Of a DNA stretch of 64,000 nt, positions 22,063 to 32,318 are shown one piece after another. The notes below the pieces were generated by a model that searched no databases, was not told the origin of the DNA, and saw only the letters and a list, made by a program, of their open reading frames with translations. The translations under genes and the position numbers were made by a program. Source of the DNA: Tenebrio molitor (Eukaryota; Arthropoda; Insecta; Coleoptera; Tenebrionidae); assembly GCF_963966145.1 (NCBI RefSeq), contig NC_091049.1, positions 7,502,001 to 7,566,000 on the forward strand. Reading direction: 5' to 3'. The number at the start of each line of letters is the position of its first letter. The first letter of the stretch is position 1.

Positions 22063-22530
22063 CATTAGGCCAGGGCCGGACGGTGGCATGAGGCAGAGAG
22101 GCGACTGCCTCACTAGACGGGAATCAGGGGCGCATTTTGAGTTTACTATTTATTCAGAACACTAAAGAAATCCTAAACCAATTTAACATCTAGTCTAATA
22201 GCAAGGGTTCCTCGTCCACGAAATGGAAATAGGTTGGCCTATGCTACTATGCCCTTTTATTGTTTGAAATGTGATATGTGCCGACACCGCCACCAATAAG
22301 GCGGCTTTACCGGCCGGTGGTCTAGACCTAAACTGTTCGAGGAAGTGCACGTGTGAGGGGCGGCCGCCTGCAGTGTTTACTTATGTGCAAATCTTGTGCC
22401 ACTTTTATCCTTTGTGGGTTTTTTACTATGTTACCATATATTTTAGTAGTACATAGTTTGTACAAAGAAAAGTCAGTCGAAGTCAGTACCTGACTGGTTT
22501 TTATTCTAAATAGAAATTAATTTCTTTAGA

Positions 22531-22594
22531 AAATGGACAAAAAAAGAATCAAACTGTCGGGTCATCAATTTAAAATAAAGAGAAGAAAGGAAGG
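22531..22594 (+). pseudogene. hAT-2 transposase, N-terminal remnant
   Basis: An ATG followed by a short basic stretch (MDKKRIKLSGHQFKIKRRKE), typical of the lysine-rich start of ZMYM1-like hAT transposases. It is cut off by the miniature at 22595. Short, so the call leans on its position. Confidence 0.4.
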
Positions 22595-22889
22595 TAATTG
22601 TTCACTTTAACTACTTCTGGAATTTTCGCGTTTTTTCTGGCTAGACAGCCTCAGGGCGTCCTCCTAGATCGTGTCCCACCATTCAAACCTTGTGCAAATG
22701 CCTTTTTTTTTCTCTCTTGTTGTGTTTCAAGGTATCGTCAAGGTCGCGCCAAGTCTTACTAAAGGGTAAGGAAAATTTTCATTTACACAAGGTTTGACTG
22801 GTGGGAAACGATGTAGGAGGACGTCCTAAGTCTGTCTAGCCAGAAAAAACGCAAAAATTCCAGAAGTAGTTAAAGTGAACAATTACCGA
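22595..22889. mobile_element. Miniature with GGTAATTGTTCACTTTAACT ends
   Basis: About 295 bp with inverted arms of about 105 bp (including GCGTTTTTTCTGGCTAGACA). It lies between the two coding remnants of hAT-2. A one-ended relative is at 28656-28800. Target duplication unclear. Confidence 0.75.
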
Positions 22890-23199
22890 AAGAAAGCCCT
22901 TCTAAAACAAAAGCAATCGGAGAGGATGTTGGGATTAGAAACATTGTACCGAACACCGTTATTGTTTTGAAGATACTGCTTACCATGCCTGTAACTGTTG
23001 CTGGAGGTGAAAGAAGCTTTTCCAAGCTTAAACTAATTAAAACATATGTAAGATCGAGGTTGTCACAGGAAAAACTGAATAGCTTGGCCATTCTAGCAAT
23101 GCAGTCGGAATTAGCTTCCACTATTCGGTGTGATTCTGTTTTAAAATTTACCAATATTGCTATACTAATATATAACAATGTTGTAGTTGCTATGATATG
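22890..23199 (+). pseudogene. hAT-2 transposase, C-terminal dimerisation region
   Basis: Reads ILLTMPVTVAGGERSFSKLK and LSQEKLNSLAILAMQSE, the hAT family C-terminal block (LTLPVTVASAERSFSKLKLIK...). The catalytic RNase-H-like part that should lie before it is missing, so this copy is non-autonomous. Confidence 0.85.
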
Positions 23200-23378
23200 A
23201 AGCTGTTGATTGGTTTGATCTATGCCATCTATGCAAAATCAATGTTGTTCAATAACATTATTGCTAAATTTTGAAACAGAATCGCAGTAATAGACTACGA
23301 TAATATGATCGACGAGTTTCCGAAAACTAAATGTCGCCATGTGTCCTTTCTTTAATTTAAATTTTTTTGTAAGTTGTA

Positions 23379-23743
23379 CTATGCCGGCCAAAAAATTTTG
23401 GCCGTCATTGTCTGTCAATTCAAAAAAAAATTGTAATCCGTACTTTATTGTCATCATGATTACCGTCTTGATTATATGAACGTTATTTTTTGGGTGGTAA
23501 ATTTCAAAACTCAAAATTATTTTGTCATTTCTACTACACAGAACGTTTACCTCAGGTTATCTATGTACGATTGCTCTAATTTTGTTTATTCATGTCGGAT
23601 TTTTGGAATATCTGAGCTTCAAACAGTTTAAATTGATTGTCAAAATGACAAGAATCGAAAGTGGAGTTACGATTCCTAAAGGTTTATTTACACTTTACTT
23701 GAATGTCAACAAAGTGACGGCCAAAATTTTTTGGCCGCCATAG
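23379..23743. mobile_element. Mariner-type miniature with GGCCAAAA motifs
   Basis: 365 bp, TA on each side (23377-23378, 23744-23745). Ends CTATGCCGGCC and GGCCGCCATAG, each followed inward by the palindrome GGCCAAAAAATTTTGGCC or a variant. Inserted in hAT-2. Confidence 0.8.
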
Positions 23744-24132
23744 TACCTAAGTACCTACTTATTAGTTTTTGATTGTATTCAACATAGGTAGTTTGTTTTT
23801 TTTTTCTACTAGTTAAAAATTATTAAAAATACAGTTTTGGAGAGGTAGTTGTGTTATTGATATTATATTATCATTTTTTAATTAATTAGTAATGAAACTG
23901 GTTTTTGGGGCGCGACATTTGAAGTTTGCCTCACTTGTTTTAAAACCACAGTCCGGCCCTGCATTAGGCAATTTATCAATGTTCACTGAATTAAGAGTGC
24001 AACTGTTCACTCTACCGAACCTACAATGTTAAATATGTGGCTGTTCATATAATCAAGGTGTTCATACAATTGAGCATTCACAAAATCGAGCGGCTACTGT
24101 AATTTAATATGTTCGGTCGTCAAAAAGTTTAA

Positions 24133-25815
24133 TTATTCATCTTCAAAATGACTGAAATCATCATCGCTATCATCGGAATCCAAATTTAAATTGATGATGA
24201 TTTCGTTGACCGTGACAAATTTTTCTTTAGTCCAGTATTTAAAAATCAGTCGTTCCGTGTGCTCTACATAATTAGTCCACTGTTGTGGTGTTATGGCTGC
24301 TAAAGCAAGGGCCCATGCTTCCAAAGGATTGTGGTTTTGCAGGACCACTTCATCATATTTTCTTTTAGCCTGGCTCCATACCATCTCTATAGGATTAAAG
24401 ATGCAGTAGTATGGAGGCAGACGTATAACATCATGTCCTGCTGCATGAATAATTTGATCTACGGCATACACGGGCCCTTTAAAATGTTGTTTACACAATG
24501 CGAGAAGATAGTCTTTTTAGCAATGTCAGGATATGAAATGTTATTTTTTTGCAACCAACAGCTTTCCTCCAGGCTGACGTTGGTCTCTTTTCTTCCAAAC
24601 GACTGTGGTAACTAGCATTATCTAAAATAATGACAGAGGGCTGCTGCAGTTTTATCAGGAGAACATCTTGGAGCCACTGTTCAAACGTTTCGGCATTCAT
24701 CTCGCTGTGGTAATCAAGCGAATTTTTCTTGCTTTTAAAAGTTAAAGAAGCATCCTCAATAAATCCATCTTTATTTCCGGCATGTAAGACAATGTATCTC
24801 TCTGAAATTATTGTACTTACAGTAAAATAAAACCACAACTGACATTTACCTCCTCCTGAAATTTTCTTAACTGAACGCACATCTTCATCTTGCCATGACC
24901 TTCGCACGGTACCATTTGCAAACACCCATGTTTCATCTAAAAGACACATGGTTTTCTTTCTGAACTTTCAGCATTTTTCATAAATTTCGATAAAAAATTT
25001 TTTCTCAACGCAACTACATGTGGCTTTTCCATTAGAGCTCTTCGATTGTCATCTTTTTTATAAGAAAAGCCCAAGTTCTTTAAGAGTAATGCTAAACTTG
25101 ACCTTTTGTGTTCGTAAATATATTTGGTGGCCAACTCTGCACCAAGACTGTTTAAAGTTACAGGCTTCTCTACAACAGAAAATGACACAATTAAACTACA
25201 CCATTATTCATATGAACAAAAGACCCATAACAATCTAAAAAAAAATTACAAAACATCATTCTGACAAAACAAATTTCAATGAAAAAAACTAGCTTTACAG
25301 TACAGAATCCTTTTCTTACTGCTCTGCACCATATCATAGAGAACAAGACGAACTTCTTGCTTAACATTGATGCAAGTCTGCTGTAGCTCTTCTGGGACGC
25401 TGCCTCGTCAACTTTCTTGATGATGTTTCAGTTGGACCATCTTTATACTTTGACACCGTGTTTTTGCTAACTCCTAAGCATCTCGCAGTGATCTTTAAGA
25501 AAAATACTTTTAACCCTTGACTAATCTGACCTAATCAAAATGATGTCATTAAAATTATGATATAATACTATGTATTTTGTGTTATAAGGTATGAAAAACA
25601 ACCTCCAATGGACTATGAGTTGTAAGTTTTTCATTCATGAAAAATGAATAAGCACTTGCAATCATCCTCTGCGCTGCTGGGTTGCCAGCTACAGTTAAAT
25701 AGCTTCGGGTTGCCTACAAAACAGTTTTAAAGCAATATAATTAAATTTAAAATATTATGTTCATACCTTTGCATCAGTCTGGATATTGTTCGTGATATCA
25801 CTAAAGGGATTCATG
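24133..25815 (-). pseudogene. IS630/Tc1-mariner-type (DDE_3) transposase, multi-exon relic
   Basis: Minus-strand gene in pieces. A first exon, MNPFSDITNN, starts near 25815. A second has AAQRMIASAYSFFMNEK. Near 25480 CLGVSKNTVSKYKDG is a helix-turn-helix. Then comes the main part, 25188-24133. LDETWV gives the first catalytic Asp, ILDNASYHS the second, and YYCIFNPIEMVWSQAK the Glu, the D-D-E order of IS630-type transposases. An acidic tail (DSDDSDDDF) ends it. Frame changes near 24945, 24540 (a 7-A run) and 24515 split the main exon, so it is dead. No terminal repeats were found. Confidence 0.75.
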
Positions 25816-25854
25816 TTTAAAAATAGGAATGTCACTTAAAAAAGGCACTCGGAG

Positions 25855-26113
25855 GTAAACAATAGGGAACTTATTGAACAGAAACAAACTAAAACAACAA
25901 ACTAACTAATCTTAAAGACTAAGAAAGTTTAAACACCACAAAAAAAAACAGTTAAGCAGGAAACAACGAACAAAACACACACTACTCAGGGGGTTAACAA
26001 TACAGAACTTAGTCAATACAAACGAACAAACTAACTTATCCCAGATAATTAAGAAGTTTTAAACACAACAAAATACCTCACTTGAAGACGAAAGAGCAAA
26101 TAAACCACACACG
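25855..26113. repeat. Imperfect tandem duplication, unit about 130 bp
   Basis: Two diverged copies (about 25855-25985 and 25990-26113). Both run from GGT(A/T)AACAATA through CAAACTAACT and AGTTTTAAACAC to ACACACAC. They lie between the IS630-type relic and hAT-3, possibly a 5' region of that relic. Confidence 0.6.
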
Positions 26114-26289
26114 GTGTTGACGATTCAAAATGCCAGCGGCAACGACAACAGCTGAAATTTGACAATTTGCTGTGACTAGGGATGTGTTGTTATTTAGCAA
26201 CCTGTTATTTTACAACAGTTATTTAGTCATACATAGCATGGCCAACTGTATCAAAACGCTAAGCGCTTATTATGGCCGTCCCACTCGAT

Positions 26290-27023
26290 GATTTCTCCGT
26301 AAGAAAAATTGTTCTTGACATTTAAAAAAATCGTACGTACAGTAGAGACTTCAAGTGACGATTATTTTAATTAAAAGACAACGGATGACAGAAACTTCTT
26401 TTTTTTTTCTGTAATTGGTTATGTCCTATTCTTGGTTATGTCCATGTTAAATATTTATAAATTAACTGCAAGTGTTAATTGCATGCAGTAACAAAATAAT
26501 AAAAATAGTAAAAGTGTAAAATAAGAAACATATTCGCGATTTCGACTACTGCGAGGGCGCTGCTGTTCTGACAATCAGCTGATCGAAAATCCTCCTTTTG
26601 AGATTTTCCATTTGTTTACGTGTTAATTTTTGTGTCCAAAACTCTTTTATTTGTTAATTGTGTGCAGTGTGTTTTTCAGTAAGGTAAGTGTATTCCTTAA
26701 AGTGACATTTTTTAATGTAAGCATCAAAGATTATGATGTAATTTCGTAAAACAGGCGTAAAATAAATAGAGGCGTAAAGATAGGTTATGGTGCATTAAAT
26801 ATTTTGTTTTCAAAACATTGAAAGTCTTTTAAAAAGTGGAAAACATACTATATACTGATATTTCAGTTACAGGAAGGCTTTTCTTCGGTTAGCTACAATT
26901 TTTAAATACTTGGAGGCTTCTGCTGACAGTCGATGTGTGGTACAGTGTGATGGGATGCAGTACAGGTAATTTTAGACTTTTTTCGTTAAATTTCAATTAA
27001 ATTTTACTTACAGCAACAAGTTT
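26290..27023. other. Unassigned part of hAT-3
   Basis: No gene recognised. Around 26560-26760 is a more GC-balanced piece with possible splice-like signals, but no open frame of note. Confidence 0.35.
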
Positions 27024-27425
27024 TCAATAAAAATACATCAATAAACTAAATGTCTTTTTATTTAATACAATTACCTTCTCACTTATTATGTCAAGTGCAC
27101 TACAGTCTACTTTGCCTGTAATTTTTGATGCAAACTTTCTCTGTGTCTGTGTCGTGTGTCCTTTGGATAACTTTTGAGAAGGAACAGCAAATTCCTTCAA
27201 TCGCAATTTTTGAGAAATGCTGCGTGGAATTGAAAAAAGTAGAATAAACCACAAACTTTTAACCTCAAATTCGTGGAACTTACGATTTATAAAATCTTCA
27301 CGTAAAAAATGTTTTCCGCATACTCGCATATGCCGTCTTGCAGGTTTTCTCAATAACAAAACCTTGTCCCAAGCTTTTCTTCTGTCTATACTTTCCTTGC
27401 CGCCAAAAAGGTTTATGATTTGCAC
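27024..27425 (-). pseudogene. THAP zinc-finger exon relic
   Basis: The minus-strand translation contains AWDKVLLLRKP, VCGKHFLREDF and, about 27 residues further on, LRLKEFAVPSQKL. This is the second half of a THAP domain: the tryptophan block, C-x2-H, and the 'L..DAVP' end. The middle residues look like an unspliced intron. The N-terminal zinc cysteines are not clearly present and no downstream transposase follows in frame. Probably from a P-like element. Confidence 0.6.
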
Positions 27426-28175
27426 TTTACAACTATTTTAGCGTGGAAAGTAATGAAAGCTGGTCTCTCTGTCTTTCGCTCTGCGTGTGTGACAACCATG
27501 GACACAACACTTGGTTTTATCTACTTTCTTTTTGCCCATTGTAACATCACTTTTTGTCACTAACCCCCGTACCTGTGACCCCTACACCGTTCATCATCTT
27601 ATTTTTGCCATTAGCTACGTATTAAGCGATAATTTTCGGTGATTCGACTTTCCACCGCCAGAGGTCATGTTGCTTATCCGAAATGGCGTAAGGTGTTGTG
27701 TCAATAGCTTAAAAACCATAAAAAAACGAACTCCAATTGCTTCAAAATATCAGACATAACCTCAAATTGTTTTAATTCGAATTTAGTATTTTTCTCTGTG
27801 TTGTTGGATAATGTGACTCGTGTCAGCATTAGAATAAGTGAGCACATCAAAAAGATTGTCACCTATGAAAAAAATTCAACAAGACAATGGTACCTAAATT
27901 TCCTAGAATGGAACAAAATTTTCATGGTTGCAGAGGATAACCCAAATGGACTTAATAAATACAAAGATTGGCCGACCCAGCTAGCAAATAAGTTACCAAG
28001 AGCCAACAAGTCGTTTACCAAAAAGAAACATTCTGTTTAAAGGAAAATGCATACGGGAGGAACACACAGGATGAGATCCTAAATTTGTAATAAAAGCTTT
28101 AAAAATGTATCGACACGTTTATTTACCTTTAAATGTACACTTTTCTATGAAAATAAAAAGATTTTTCAGTATTAA
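27426..28175. other. Unassigned stretch, possible Tigger body
   Basis: One open frame at 27798-28040 (about 80 residues with DWPTQLANKLPRANK) has no recognised family. It precedes the Tigger-like end at 28176-28259 and may be its remains. Confidence 0.3.
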
Positions 28176-28259
28176 AATGGTGTTTGGAAATAGCGACCTT
28201 CGGTTATAACGACCGAATTTCGCCGGTCCCTTCCACGTCGTTATAAACGATATATACTG
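28176..28259 (+). mobile_element. Right terminal repeat of a pogo/Tigger-like element
   Basis: Reads on the minus strand CAGTATATATCGTTTATAAC, then GGAAGGGACCGGCGAAATT, followed outside by TA (28260-28261). CAGT-type ends and an outside TA fit pogo/Tigger. The left end was not found, so this is a fragment. Confidence 0.45.
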
Positions 28260-28288
28260 TATATGGTTTGGATAATACCAAATCTGAA

Positions 28289-28480
28289 ACCATTGGTGAA
28301 AGACCTTGCACAGCCAACAAAATGCTCTGCTATGTTATCCACGGGTTATCAACTAGATACACAATTGCTGCAGGGTACTTTTTCCATTCAACATTAACAA
28401 CGGCACAATTTTCACAGATTATGGTTTCATTGTTCTTTGGCTTGTTACTGACAATCTGCATCAAATGTAGCTTAATTTAA
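28289..28480 (+). pseudogene. P/THAP-like transposase fragment
   Basis: About 60 codons with KMLCYVIHGLSTRYTIAAGY and STLTTAQF, matching the region between the first two catalytic Asp residues of P/THAP9 transposases ('V..L.GL..RWKQ..GY.F'). Bounded by non-coding sequence. Orientation plus. Confidence 0.5.
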
Positions 28481-28655
28481 AAATATTTGCAGCGGAACGT
28501 TAAAAAATCATATTGACCTTTTTTCCACTATTTCTAAGTTTTGATTAGGTAGGTACTAGGTGCGTTCGAATACTACCTCGGAGATGCAAGCACAAATTTA
28601 ATAGACTTGAACAGCTGATTGGAGATCAATCTGAAATAAACGAACGAAAATAAGG

Positions 28656-28800
28656 TAGGTAATTGTTCACTTTAGCTCCCGGTCGAATTTTCGCGTTTTT
28701 TCTGGCCAGACATCCTTAGGGCGTCCTCCTACATCGTTTCCATCGTTTCCCACCACTAAAACCTTGTGCAAATGCCCGTTTTTCTCTCTTGTTCCACATA
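28656..28800. repeat. One-ended copy of the 22595-22889 miniature
   Basis: Shares GGTAATTGTTCACTTTA, GCGTTTTTTCTGGC and AGGGCGTCCTCCTA with that element's left arm. No second arm. A short internal duplication (CATCGTTTC twice) distinguishes it. Confidence 0.65.
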
Positions 28801-29099
28801 CCACATAAACATAACCAGATATAACCCTACTATTGTGACAGGCGCCAAAATCTCAACATCCTCGGTCGAAATACTCCTAGCAGATCGAGCTTCCTCTAAT
28901 GACTCTGACGTCTAATATCCGAACGATTTAGATTTACGTCAATTTGCTCATTTTACAATAACCGAACGATTTTGACGTAAATTAGCATAAAAATAATATA
29001 AACGAACGCAACTACTGTCAATACTGCCATTGTGACGAATCTCGTTTTCAAATCAGTTCCTAATGTTAATTTAGGGGGCGCCATTGTACGTACGCTCCA

Positions 29100-29325
29100 G
29101 GGCCTACTCGACGGGAACACTTTTTCAAACCAAGTGGGACGGCCATAATAAGCGCCTAGCGTTTTGATACAGTTGGCCATGTACATAGTTGTAGCAGTTG
29201 CCACCTGTTATTCGTTTTTAGAAGTAACAGGTTAGAAAACGTCGCCTGCGTTGATTATAATTATATTTATATTATATTATAATTATAATCAACGCAGGCG
29301 ACGTTAGAAAATAACAGTTTGATAA
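29100..29325. repeat. Inverted copy of the hAT-3 left sub-terminal region
   Basis: GGGACGGCCATAATAAGCGC, TTTTGATACAGTTGGCCATG and CCTGTTATT repeat, in reverse, the sequence at 26190-26290. Either part of hAT-3's internal structure or a second related element lacking its TAGGGATG end. Holds the palindrome at 29240-29303. Confidence 0.65.
29240..29303. mobile_element. 64-bp palindromic insertion, TSD TTAGAAAA
   Basis: Near-perfect palindrome starting CGTCGCCTGCGTTGATTATA and ending with its reverse complement, about 26 paired bases per arm. Flanked by an exact 8-bp direct repeat TTAGAAAA (29232-29239, 29304-29311). The 8-bp duplication suggests mobilisation by hAT or P machinery. Confidence 0.8.
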
Positions 29326-29990
29326 AAACATCCGCATCACACAGCAGAGAACAGAACACTACAATCAGGGGGTTGGCACTTCATATGAAACAGCGAGAAA
29401 CACATATTTAGTTAATCATACTTTTTATAGATGGCCCCACCATCGTTCCTCCATGACACTGCCAACAGAAACTTGGTGGGTAAAATTGGTAAAATAAAAA
29501 TACCAAGACCAAGACCAAGTTGTTTTTAGCACGTGCTTAGGTGTTTTGTGGTGCGGACGCTGTTTCGTTCTTTACTATTTTTCGTTCTTTCGCTGGTCGT
29601 GAACAGCTCGTCTTTGGATCTCCGCTCTTTCGCTTTTCTGCAGTGTTCCGGTTTGTGTTACTGTTAAGTTAACTATTTCTACTACGTTTTATATTCCTAG
29701 CTACAGAACAAATATGTTACTTAAGTCGCCGGTCATTTTAATGTGTAACAACTTAATTCAGGTCGCTACAAGGTGTGACATACACTTTGACTCTCTGAAG
29801 ACAATTCTCGACGCTGTAGAATGCCGACTATTGTCTTTAGAGAGTTGAGATCATTATCTGGAATCTTGTCGTATATACCATGCTCTCAGCACATTATTTC
29901 CTGTAATTGGGTGCTTCACTGCTTCCTGTAGGAAATATATTTATTTTTCTAATTTTGACATATAAAGTGACACTTTTCAAAATTAATTGA
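29326..29990. other. Unassigned stretch
   Basis: No gene. Contains a short inverted pair ACTCTCTGAAGACAAT (about 29791) and ATTGTCTTTAGAGAGT (about 29832) around GACGCTGTAGAATGCCGAC. Confidence 0.4.
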
Positions 29991-29994
29991 CGTT

Positions 29995-30110
29995 TGGAAA
30001 CGTCACACTTTTCGTAACTGGTTACGAAAAGTAAAATCTTTCCTAACTGGTTAGGAAAAATTTATTTTCTAATAAATTTTCCCTAACCAGTTAGTCATAT
30101 TTTTTGTTTT
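29995..30110. repeat. Cluster of three TAACTGGTTA hairpins
   Basis: TTTCGTAACTGGTTACGAAA, TTCCTAACTGGTTAGGAA and CCCTAACCAGTTAG lie in a row. Each is self-complementary. A fourth half site occurs at 30342 inside the foldback that follows. Confidence 0.6.
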
Positions 30111-30232
30111 TAAGCAAAATAACCGTGCCTACTTACCTACTTGATATTTGAACACAATAATAATTTATTATTCATTACTTCGTTTAACGTTTGAAGAAAC
30201 ATTTTTTTTGTCAAAATTAGAAAAAATCTTGT

Positions 30233-30353
30233 ATGTAACACGTCAGGAAATGCAATTTTGTGTAACTCGTGTGATTTTGCGGGATCTCGCTGCGCTCGTC
30301 CCGCAAATATTCCACTCGTTACACAAAATAACGCATTTCCCAACTGGTTACAT
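30233..30353. repeat. Nested foldback A, core CTCGCTGCGCTCG
   Basis: Outer arms ATGTAACA / TGGTTACAT, then GGAAATGC / GCATTTCC, TTTTGTGTAACTCG / CTCGTTACACAAAA and TTTGCGGGA / TCCCGCAAA around the core CTCGCTGCGCTCG. No coding sense. Confidence 0.7.
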
Positions 30354-30487
30354 AAATAGCTATTATATGTACGTTGTTTTGTCCCATCATTTTGTTACAT
30401 AATGACAGTATGTAGTTATAATATATTTTGAAAGTTTGTATTTTTTTTTTATTGTTACCATTCTCTTTGTGTATGTATTTTTTTTAG

Positions 30488-30627
30488 GTTGCTCATTCAA
30501 CACTAATCACATTTTAATCAATGTTGTGTTACATATAATTATTTAATATTTTATTTTAACGTAAAATATTATTATATTTTTATGTACATACAATGTTGAT
30601 TGTGATTAGTGTTGATTGGGCGACTGC
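30488..30627. repeat. Hairpin with TCAACACTAATCACA arms
   Basis: Left arm TTGCTCATTCAACACTAATC and right arm GATTAGTGTTGATTGGGCGA enclose about 80 bp. Likely a small foldback element. Confidence 0.6.
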
Positions 30628-31259
30628 AATTCCTTGGAAAAAAAATATATCATTTGAATATCCCGCGCATTTTTCTCGGATGTTTTACGTTAAAGAAATC
30701 TGTATTTCTGAGACCTTTTAGTGGCTGTGTAAACCCATACCTTCAACAGATGGCGCTACAAAATGTGTTTCTCTTTTGAGAGAGAGAGTGGCCTATCTAT
30801 TTCTCTTCATCTAGGACTACAATTGACTACAATCACATCACGGATGATACGGATGTCCCACTCTTTACTTGAAATAAAAACTGCGTTTGCGACGCCATCT
30901 ATTTTTAGTCCTGAGAAATAATTAGTTAGGAAACACACCGAACCCTGTAGGTACCTTTTTCGAATAAAAGTAAAATTTTAAGTTCAATTTACTAATTATT
31001 ACCACATAAATCTTGATACTTAATAACTAATCCTTAAAAAAATCTTATGATCTTAAGGCATATATACCTATATTCCTTATAAAATCATAAGAATTATTTT
31101 TCTAACGATTAATTATAAAGTACCAAGGTTCATGTAGTAATAATGTAGCAACAATGTGTATTAGGACTATTAACTAACAACGCCTATGATTTTTGAAATA
31201 ATGATTATTACAAACACTGTTTTAATATTATAATAAAATTACACAAATAATGACGACTG
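30628..31259. other. Unassigned AT-rich stretch
   Basis: No gene. Contains GATGGCGCTACA near 30751 and an inverted GACGCCATCT near 30891, reminiscent of the P-like family ends described at 31269. Confidence 0.35.
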
Positions 31260-31874
31260 GCTATTTATCATAGACAACACAGTAAACCTATAGAACGCAA
31301 ACTCCCATAGTTTTTTGTGTCCCGACGCCATCTACTGGCTTGTGGTAGGTGCACAATAAGACACAGCCAGCTGGATATCCTGGCTTTTTTATTTATTTAA
31401 ATTTTCAAAATAATTTATTTATTAAATTAAAAGACTACATTTATTTTGAAGTTTTTATTTTCAATTTTTTTCGATACACTTCCATTGCATTTTTATAAAT
31501 TTTGATTTGGTGTTTCTTTTCCTCCATTGCGACAAACAGAGATTTATGGCTTCCTCACCTTCAAAATTTTGCTCTTTATTTTGACATCGAATTTTGCATG
31601 TAACGTTTTCGGTACATTGCAGCCCGTAGTTGCAGCCCGAATTTTGGATTAACATTATGACTTTTTATAATTTTGATTCTGCTCAGCTTTTCTTATTTTC
31701 TTTTTGAAACATTCACAAGAATTTATATCTTCATTACTACATAAAACAGGATTTACACAATTTACTTATAGCGTCTTCAGCAGAAATATCGTAGATCAGT
31801 AGATCGGATGAAAATTCTATAAAAAATAGTTTTCAGTTAAAAAAATGTTGTTACACAATCTTGGACTGGTTTAC

Positions 31875-32021
31875 AAATCTATGAGGGGCGTGATGACCAA
31901 CTCAATAGACCGGGACCAATGGCTTAACGTGACTTCCGAATCACGAGATAGAATATAGCCTTTTTTTTTGGCCCTGGGTCGGAATCGAACCAGCGACCCT
32001 CGCGTCCCTGAGCCGTGTTTT
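31875..32021 (-). mobile_element. tRNA-derived SINE
   Basis: On the minus strand it starts ACGGCTCAGGGACGCGAGG (A-box-like). The polymerase III B box GGTTCGATTCC follows at about 31982-31992. Then come GACCCAGGGCC, an A run and a body with AAGTCACGTTAAGCCATTGG and TCCCGG, a pattern common in insect SINEs. It interrupts the THAP reading frame. Confidence 0.6.
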
Positions 32022-32112
32022 TAATCCATTCCATAAAATGCCCAGGATATTTAATTGGATTTGAAAATCTATGGCGAGTTCCACATGGTTTAAATACATT
32101 TGCATTCTGCAA
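32022..32112 (-). pseudogene. THAP domain remnant, N-terminal half
   Basis: Minus-strand PCGTRHRFSNPIKYPGHFMEW matches the start of a THAP domain (C..C, then 'F..P.....W'). The frame then enters the SINE. The rest of the domain is not found beyond it. Confidence 0.5.
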
Positions 32113-32318
32113 ATTCTCGTAACAGTGGATTTATTATTTGACTTAATATGTCAAAATATATATATTTTTTTAATTTTGGCATAAGTTTCCGCGATTTTTA
32201 TTTTTATAAAACAGCAGCGTCCCCTGACGGCTTGTGGTGGGTGCGTTTCCAAAAAAAACGATAAAATGCATAGGAGTTTGCGTTCTATAGGTTTACTGTG
32301 TTGTCTATGGCTATTTAT

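Larger units (their letters stand above)
22071..23961 (+). mobile_element. Deleted hAT transposon, hAT-2
   Basis: Ends CAGGGCCGGAC and GTCCGGCCCTG, with a perfect 8-bp target duplication CATTAGGC (22063-22070 and 23962-23969). It retains a first-exon remnant and the C-terminal dimerisation region of a ZMYM1-like hAT transposase and has lost the catalytic middle. Two miniatures are inserted in it. Confidence 0.9.
31269..32309 (-). mobile_element. Non-autonomous P-like element carrying a THAP remnant
   Basis: 1041 bp. Inverted ends CATAGACAACACAGTAAACC (then TATAGAACGCAAACTCC) with a sub-terminal GACG(C)CATCTACTGGCTTGTGG-type block. Flanked by GCTATTTAT (31260-31268, 32310-32318), which extends to a 13-bp repeat if the ends are set differently. 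A THAP first exon on the minus strand supports P-like affiliation. A SINE is inserted in it. Confidence 0.75.

Noticed and set aside
22967..23199. Host ZMYM1 gene
   Set aside because: Only the dimerisation block remains, bounded by hAT TIRs and an 8-bp duplication, so it is a transposon remnant.
24000..24130. Terminal repeat of the IS630-type element at repeated GTTCA motifs
   Set aside because: GTTCAC/GTTCAT motifs recur irregularly and have no inverted partner on the far side.
28953..29204. 83-residue minus-strand frame with a hydrophobic tail
   Set aside because: It overlaps the inverted copy of hAT-3 sub-terminal sequence; its N-terminal codons are repeated, with a stop, at 26.2 kb. Most likely a chance frame in repeat DNA.
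29240..29303. Rho-independent terminator-like hairpin
   Set aside because: Eukaryotic context, an 8-bp target duplication and no following T run identify it as an insertion.
31975..32021. tRNA gene on the minus strand
   Set aside because: Only A- and B-box-like parts are present and no cloverleaf closes; the 3' body is SINE-like.
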